From JBEEMU01 sp043778315 (GTDB taxonomy: Bacteria > Bacteroidota > Bacteroidia > Chitinophagales > Saprospiraceae): a DNA stretch of 6,825 nt. Within the stretch, counting starts at the first letter, position 1. Each line of letters starts with the position of its first letter. Position numbers and translations under genes: made by a program. The notes beneath the pieces are model-generated. The model did not search any database, was not told where the DNA came from, and worked only from the letters and a program-made list of their open reading frames with translations. The DNA lies in contig JAYWGJ010000184.1 of NCBI GenBank assembly GCA_043778315.1, positions 1-6,825 on the forward strand. The letters are read 5' to 3'. Below are positions 4,294 through 6,825 of this stretch, in pieces.

Positions 4294-6825
4294 GGTAGCC
4301 ACCACTGCACCGAACATCATATCGTCCCAATAGTACGTTTTTGCGCCTGCTTGCGCACCTGTTGTGCCAAAATTAAAGAAAATAGATGCTTTTTTAAACG
4401 TATAGCTCAAATTGAGCGCGGCAGTACCTGCTGCTTGATTAGCAAAATTAAATTCCAAAGTTTCCCACGCACCTGCAACCGTAGTTATGGCTTCTGTTTC
4501 TACGCTTCTGGTAGCGTTGGTAGGGTCTTCTACTTTCAAGCGTACTGGAATACCTGCGTCAGGCGACCACACGCGCACATTCATTTTGGTAGCAGTTGCC
4601 GTGAACGGAATAGCCGTGCCAAAACCTGCATTACCGCCAACGGTTGTACCTGCCCAAGGCTGCGCGGTAACTGGCTTGATGGTTTGCACAACTTTATTGT
4701 TCGGATTAGTCGGGTCGGTAATAATCGTACTTACGTTATCTCCGAAATCAGTTAAACCATAATTAAGCGTTGCGCTTTCAAACGTTGTAGGTAATTCTAC
4801 CGCAGGCGGTGGTGGTGCTGTCGAAATCATCATATCGTCCCAATAGTACGTTTTTGCACCTGCCTGCGCACCTGTTGTGCCAAAATTAAAGAAAATAGAT
4901 GCTTTTTTGTAGGCGTAGCCAAAATTAATAGCTGCCGTACCTGTCGCTTGAACGGCAAAATTGAACGTGAGGGTTTCCCACATACCTGCCATTGTAGTCG
5001 TTGCCTCGGTCTCTACGCTCTTGGTCGGGTCGTTCGACTCCTCTACTTTCAAACGCACTGGAATACCTGCATCGGGCGACCATACGCGCACACTCATTGA
5101 GGTAGCACCTGCTGCAAACGGAATTGGCGTACCAAAACCTACATTACCACCAACTGTTGTACCTGCCCAAGGCTGCGCGCTAACTGGCTTGATGGTTTGC
5201 GCAACTTTATTGTTTGGATTAGTTGGGTCGACTATAATCGTACTTGCGTTGTCACCAAAATCAGTTAAAGCATAGTTCAAAGTTGTACTTTCAAAAGTAA
5301 CTGGTAACTGTACACCCGCAGGTGGCGGCGGCGATGCGAGCATCATATCGTCCCAATAGTACGTTTTTGCACCCGCTTGCGCACCTGTTGTGCCAAAATT
5401 AAAGAAAATAGATGCTTTTTTGTAGGCGTAGCCAAAATTAATAGCCGCCGTACCTGTCGCTTGATTAGCAAAATTGAACGTGAGGGTTTCCCACATACCT
5501 GCCATTGTAGTCGTTGCCTCGGTCTCTACGCTTTTGGTCGGGTCGTTCGACTCCTCTACTTTCAAACGCACTGGAATACCTGCATCAGGCGACCATACGC
5601 GAACGCTCATCGAGGTAGCACCTGCTGCAAACGGAATGGGCGTACCAAAACCTACATTACCACCAACTGTTGTACCTGCCCAAGGCTGCGCGCTAACTGG
5701 CTTGATGGTTTGCGCAACTTTATTGTTTGGATTAGTCGGGTCGGTAATAATCGTACTTGCGTTATCGCCAAAGTCAGTTAAAGCATAGTTCAAGGTTGTA
5801 CTTTCAAAAGTAACTGGTAACTGCACGGCGGCAGGTGGCGGTGCTACAAATGACATATCGTCCCAATAGTAGGTTTTTTCACCTGCTTGCGCACCTGTTG
5901 TACCAAAATTAAAGAAAATAGATGCTTTTTTGAAAGTATAGCCTAAGTTGAGCGCAGCAGTACCTGTTGCCTGATTGGCAAAATTGAACGTTAGGGTTTC
6001 CCACATACCTGCCATTGTAGTGGTCGCTTCGGTCTCTACGCTTCTGGTAGCGTCGTTAGCATCCTCCACTTTCAAGCGTATCGGAACACCTGCATCGGGC
6101 GACCATACGCGCACTTTCATTGAAGTCGCGTTAGCTGCAAAAGGAATTGGCGTAGCAAAACCTACACTACCTCCAACGGTTGTACCCGCCCAAGGCTGCG
6201 CGGTAACTGGTTTGATGGTTTTCACGACCATGTTGCTGGCGTTGGTCGGGTCGACCACAATTGAGCTTGTGTTGTTGCCAAAATCAGTTAAATTGTAACC
6301 AACAGACATATCGTCAAAAGTAACGGGTAATTGGACGGGATTGGTTACCACAGTTTGGCAGCTATTACAAGTCTCCCAAACTTTACACAGCGTTTCGTTG
6401 GTATTAGTGGTAACGAGGGTACGGTTGGTATACTGCGGATTACCGTTTGTACAAGGAAAACTTGGAGATAATGCCTCATTTACAGGCGTTGCGCCGTTTA
6501 CGAATAGGTATTCATAACTCGTGCTTGCCGAAAGCGGCAACGTGACAGAATAGGTACCGTTACCCACAGAGGTCATTAAACTACCAGGATAATTTCCCCA
6601 GCCGCTCCAGCTACCGAAAGCATAAACAGGTGTCGTGGGAGGGTTTTGTACTTGGAATGTCACCAAAACTGTCCCTGACGGTGCGGTACAAGTGGCACAG
6701 CTTGCCCAATTATTGCAAACCGTGGTGTCAGTTGCACCCAAATTAAACACGCGATTGGTGTACTGTGCATTCCCATTCGTGCATGGGAAACTGGGGTCTA
6801 ACACTTCCTTTACAGGTGAAGCGGC
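4045..6825 (-). CDS. large modular secreted carbohydrate-binding protein with T9SS sorting domain (5' end outside window)
   Basis: The frame stays open to the window edge, giving 926 residues without a start. The GTG at 6802-6804 is internal: residues before it (SPVKE) match the equivalent part of the next repeat (TPVNE). Counting from the edge, residues 1-46 are the end of a starch-binding-like module and 47-156 a complete one (VTFQV, FGSWSGWGNYP, GTYSVTLPL, YEYLFVNG, then CKVWETCNSC). Modules of 163-171 residues follow at 165-334, 335-505, 506-676 and 677-839. Each has LTDFG, QPWAGTTVGG, VRVWSPDAG, RLKVE, SVETEA, WETL, KASIFFNFGTTGAQAG and TYYWDDM. The first three end in proline-rich linkers. 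Residues about 845-926 are a T9SS type A-like sorting domain. Such modules accompany secreted glycoside hydrolases in Bacteroidota, so a catalytic domain upstream is plausible but not seen. Export by Sec and then T9SS, with release or anchoring at the cell surface, is inferred. Its terminator lies at 3986-4026. Confidence 0.9.
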   Translation of the reverse strand, partial: AASPVKEVLDPSFPCTNGNAQYTNRVFNLGATDTTVCNNWASCATCTAPSGTVLVTFQVQNPPTTPVYAFGSWSGWGNYPGSLMTSVGNGTYSVTLPLSASTSYEYLFVNGATPVNEALSPSFPCTNGNPQYTNRTLVTTNTNETLCKVWETCNSCQTVVTNPVQLPVTFDDMSVGYNLTDFGNNTSSIVVDPTNASNMVVKTIKPVTAQPWAGTTVGGSVGFATPIPFAANATSMKVRVWSPDAGVPIRLKVEDANDATRSVETEATTTMAGMWETLTFNFANQATGTAALNLGYTFKKASIFFNFGTTGAQAGEKTYYWDDMSFVAPPPAAVQLPVTFESTTLNYALTDFGDNASTIITDPTNPNNKVAQTIKPVSAQPWAGTTVGGNVGFGTPIPFAAGATSMSVRVWSPDAGIPVRLKVEESNDPTKSVETEATTTMAGMWETLTFNFANQATGTAAINFGYAYKKASIFFNFGTTGAQAGAKTYYWDDMMLASPPPPAGVQLPVTFESTTLNYALTDFGDNASTIIVDPTNPNNKVAQTIKPVSAQPWAGTTVGGNVGFGTPIPFAAGATSMSVRVWSPDAGIPVRLKVEESNDPTKSVETEATTTMAGMWETLTFNFAVQATGTAAINFGYAYKKASIFFNFGTTGAQAGAKTYYWDDMMISTAPPPPAVELPTTFESATLNYGLTDFGDNVSTIITDPTNPNNKVVQTIKPVTAQPWAGTTVGGNAGFGTAIPFTATATKMNVRVWSPDAGIPVRLKVEDPTNATRSVETEAITTVAGAWETLEFNFANQAAGTAALNLSYTFKKASIFFNFGTTGAQAGAKTYYWDDMMFGAVVATENILKTQLRANLNKNSFTLFSNDLSEVDNVIISDVLGRTIYASAKKVSTNNVIPVSLNSNTVYFITVKNNNETATIKALIAE
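4309..6333 (-). repeat. four tandem 163-171-residue modules
   Basis: Within the modular protein, units run 6333-5824, 5823-5311, 5310-4798 and 4797-4309 in reading order; the first three are 510, 513 and 513 bp. They open with QLPVTFE-like residues and close at TYYWDDM plus a linker (PPPAAV, PPPPAGV, PPPPAV; none in the last). The second and third units differ at only two positions in their shared protein core and at about 20 of roughly 477 aligned bases (counted by hand); the first and fourth are more diverged. The pattern of aromatic and acidic residues and the WDD end suggest a beta-sandwich carbohydrate-binding module; I cannot assign a CBM family. Confidence 0.95.
6358..6825 (-). repeat. 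tandem 110-residue starch-binding-like modules (one complete, one cut by the edge)
   Basis: The complete unit is 6687-6358 (330 bp). The unit before it in reading order is cut by the window edge (6825-6688). Shared landmarks spaced exactly 330 bp apart are SFPCTNGN-QYTNR and the cysteine motif CNNWASCATC / CKVWETCNSC. The complete unit contains VYAFGSWSGWGNYP and YEYLFVNG, as in the Ig-like, CBM20/48-type glucan-binding domains found beside secreted Bacteroidota glycosidases. More copies may lie beyond the edge. Confidence 0.85.

Noticed and set aside
4273..6298. Series of similar plus-strand open frames (around 4487-4762, 4961-5275, 5474-5788, 5975-6298)
   Set aside because: They resemble one another only because they are antisense to the four tandem modules; the minus-strand frame is continuous and has recognisable domains.
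6802..6804. GTG as the start of the large minus-strand gene
   Set aside because: The frame continues without a stop to the window edge and the upstream residues match the equivalent part of the next repeat, so this is an internal valine.

Overview
The window looks like a chromosomal piece of a free-living, polysaccharide-using Bacteroidota, probably of the Cytophagales/Saprospirales kind. The evidence is a C-terminal type IX secretion (T9SS) sorting domain, a BatE-type protein, a FucP-type sugar transporter of the long form seen in this phylum, start codons with A/T-rich leaders and no Shine-Dalgarno, and a candidate TAnnTTTG promoter element. The order is inferred and cannot be settled from this window.

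Layout. Positions 1-182 are AT-rich and noncoding, with a possible promoter at the end. A BatE-like envelope protein (183-965, +) follows. The whole gap to the next gene (966-1299) is repeat DNA: a degenerate leader and seven copies of a 38-bp unit. purE (1300-1833, +) begins directly after the array. purE and an MFS sugar transporter gene (1936-3591, -) converge on a strong two-way hairpin terminator (1862-1911). Upstream of the transporter is a 453-bp gap holding a second, unrelated repeat cluster (3642-3936) and the terminator of the next gene (3986-4026). The rest (4045 to the window edge, -) is the 3' part of a large modular secreted protein. It has at least two starch-binding-like modules of 110 residues, four 163-171-residue modules joined by proline-rich linkers, and a T9SS type A-like C-terminus. 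Its true start lies outside the window.

The genes do not form one operon. The transporter and the secreted modular protein would fit carbohydrate capture and uptake, but a terminator and 453 bp of repeats separate them, so co-regulation is not shown. purE is purine biosynthesis and BatE is envelope/stress related.

No clearly new system is visible. The points most worth a second look are the purE-upstream 38-bp array with its matched ends, the second cluster built the same way from unrelated sequence, the near-identical middle modules of the secreted protein, and the absence in the transporter of both acidic residues that couple protons in E. coli FucP.
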